Assembly: GCA_964276145.1 (NCBI GenBank)
Contig: CAXYDN010000007.1
Span: 345,167 to 409,166 of the forward strand
Length of the DNA: 64,000 nt
DNA from: SCGC-AAA076-P13 sp964276145
GTDB lineage: Bacteria > Pseudomonadota > Gammaproteobacteria > Magnimaribacterales > D2472
Reading direction: 5' to 3'
Part shown: positions 62,952-64,000 of the stretch, piece after piece
Layout of the letters: the number at the start of each line of letters is the position of its first letter
Position numbering within the stretch: the stretch's first letter is position 1
Made by a program: the position numbers and the translations under genes
Notes under the pieces: generated by a model
Database searches by the model: none
Seen by the model: only the letters and a program-made list of their open reading frames with translations
Told to the model about the DNA's origin: nothing

Positions 62952-64000
62952 ATGCTTAGAAAACCTCAATTATATTTAACGAAAGTTTTTATTCAGATAT
63001 TTCTAAGAAATAAGCAATATATTTTTTTTAGTCTCTTATTACCCGTGGTTATTTTAGGAATTGTGGGCTTGAATGATGGCGAAAGAGACCCAGTAGATAT
63101 TGGTCTTGTTGACTACTCAAACTCAAATATTTCTAAAGAGTTTATTGATAAACTCTCTAATAATGTATTATTTAATATCAATCAGTCTGATGAGGAGAGT
63201 CTTAGAAATAAACTTATTAAAGGTGAACTAACGTTAATACTTGTACTTCCTAATGATATGGAGGATACAAGTAAAACAACAAATATCAAATTATTAGCAG
63301 ACAAATCACAAATTAATTTTATTGAAGCCATAAAACCAATTATTAACCAGACGCTAATAGGTGTTGAGAGAGAAATTTCTAAAAAAATACCTATGTTTAG
63401 CCTTGAAATAGAAGATATTAAATCAAGAACTCAAACTTACTTAGATTTTTTATTGCCTGGTATTATGGCATTTATGCTTATGAATCTTAGTATTGCTGGA
63501 AGCGGATTTAATGTTGTTGAATTTAGAAGAAGAGGAATACTTAAAAGATTATTTGTAACTCCAATTAAGCCAATAGATTTTGTCTCTGCAATAGTTATTG
63601 CTCGAATGGTTATTGTGCTTGGTCAGTTGAGTATTATTTTTGGGTTTGCCTTTTTCTTTTTAGATGTAAATATTGTTGGGAGTATTTCACACTTATTTTT
63701 CATTATTATGCTTAGCGTATTAATGTTTCTAACTTTAGGTTTTTCAATTGGGAGCTTGGCTAAAACCCAAGAATCAGTGGGTGTGATAGCTTCTATTTTT
63801 ATTTATCCTCAAATAGTTATGTCAGGGGTTTTTTTTCCAATAGAAACTCTACCCGAGTTCATTCAACCATTTTCAGAAATATTACCTCTTTCTATAGTTG
63901 CAGATGCCATGAGATCAATTTCTAGTGACGGCCTTTCATTGTTAGCTGTTTATAAGAACATAATTGGGATAAGCATATGGATTGTTATAGGCACCTTTGT
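62952..64000 (+). CDS. ABC-2 type exporter, permease subunit (partial, runs off window)
   Basis: The frame is open from the ATG at 62952 to the window edge (349 codons). A first membrane helix (about 25-42) is followed by a soluble outer part of some 125 residues, then at least five helices from about 170, with the typical LPGIMAFMLM, FRRRGILKRLFVTP and MSGVFFPIETLP segments of ABC2 permeases. It pairs with the ATPase just upstream. The 3' end is cut off by the window. Confidence 0.9.
   Translation, partial: MLRKPQLYLTKVFIQIFLRNKQYIFFSLLLPVVILGIVGLNDGERDPVDIGLVDYSNSNISKEFIDKLSNNVLFNINQSDEESLRNKLIKGELTLILVLPNDMEDTSKTTNIKLLADKSQINFIEAIKPIINQTLIGVEREISKKIPMFSLEIEDIKSRTQTYLDFLLPGIMAFMLMNLSIAGSGFNVVEFRRRGILKRLFVTPIKPIDFVSAIVIARMVIVLGQLSIIFGFAFFFLDVNIVGSISHLFFIIMLSVLMFLTLGFSIGSLAKTQESVGVIASIFIYPQIVMSGVFFPIETLPEFIQPFSEILPLSIVADAMRSISSDGLSLLAVYKNIIGISIWIVIGTF

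Overview
The window looks like a piece of chromosome from a streamlined, AT-rich gammaproteobacterium, most likely marine and SAR86-like. This is inferred from gene order and composition; there is no rRNA here to prove it. Gene order matches, block by block, the order known from Pseudomonas and other Gammaproteobacteria (zapE-rplM-rpsI; ibaG-murA; kdsD-lptA-lptB-rpoN-mgtE; mreBCD with yhdP and gatCAB; prmC-prfA-hemA; lolB-ispE-tRNAGln-prs-rplY-pth-ychF; rimP-nusA-infB-rbfA-truB-rpsO-pnp; carAB-greA-rlmE-ftsH-glmM-tpiA-secG; map-glnD-dapD-dapE; lptFG/pepA/valS). Many usual members of those blocks are missing (kdsC, lptC, mlaFED, hpf, ptsN, rapZ, folP, holC and others). Genes overlap or lie a few bases apart, and convergent genes often overlap at their stop codons. 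No IS element, prophage or CRISPR array was seen.

Layout. 1-5.1 kb: ribosomal proteins S9/L13, ZapE, a DegS-like protease, MurA, IbaG and an isolated MlaC. 5.1-9.9 kb: Kdo/LPS-export genes, sigma-54 and MgtE. 9.9-17.8 kb: the YhdP-like and MreBCD envelope genes and the GatCAB amidotransferase. 17.8-22.1 kb: a less conserved block with a MaoC hydratase, an acyl-CoA ligase, a nitroreductase and SelO. 22.1-30.1 kb: translation termination, haem, lipoprotein and isoprenoid genes, tRNA-Gln, PRPP synthase, L25, Pth, YchF and tRNA-Met. 30.1-30.7 kb: two small, mutually similar membrane proteins of unknown function. 30.8-39.1 kb: the pnp-to-rimP translation/transcription operon with initiator tRNA and tRNA-Leu. 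39.1-48.7 kb: the long secG-to-carA run on the minus strand. 48.9-54.3 kb: map-glnD-dapD-dapE. 54.2-58.4 kb: a peptide transporter, an RDD protein and LptGF. 58.4-64 kb: pepA, a C-terminally short valS and an ABC-2 exporter that runs off the window edge.

Together the genes cover envelope building (peptidoglycan precursor, Kdo-LPS synthesis and export, rod shape, lipoprotein sorting, lipid transport), translation (ribosomal proteins, IF2, RF1, Gln/Asn-tRNA amidotransferase, tRNAs), pyrimidine/arginine and lysine/DAP synthesis, and nitrogen signalling (GlnD, RpoN).

The points most worth following up are the pair of small paralogous membrane proteins next to pnp, the ValRS that stops about 200 residues early, an initiator tRNA with a U1-U72 mismatch, an inverted tRNA-Leu facing secG, a symmetric divergent promoter between carA and map, and several genes whose -10 box sits exactly 6 nt before the start codon, suggesting leaderless mRNAs.
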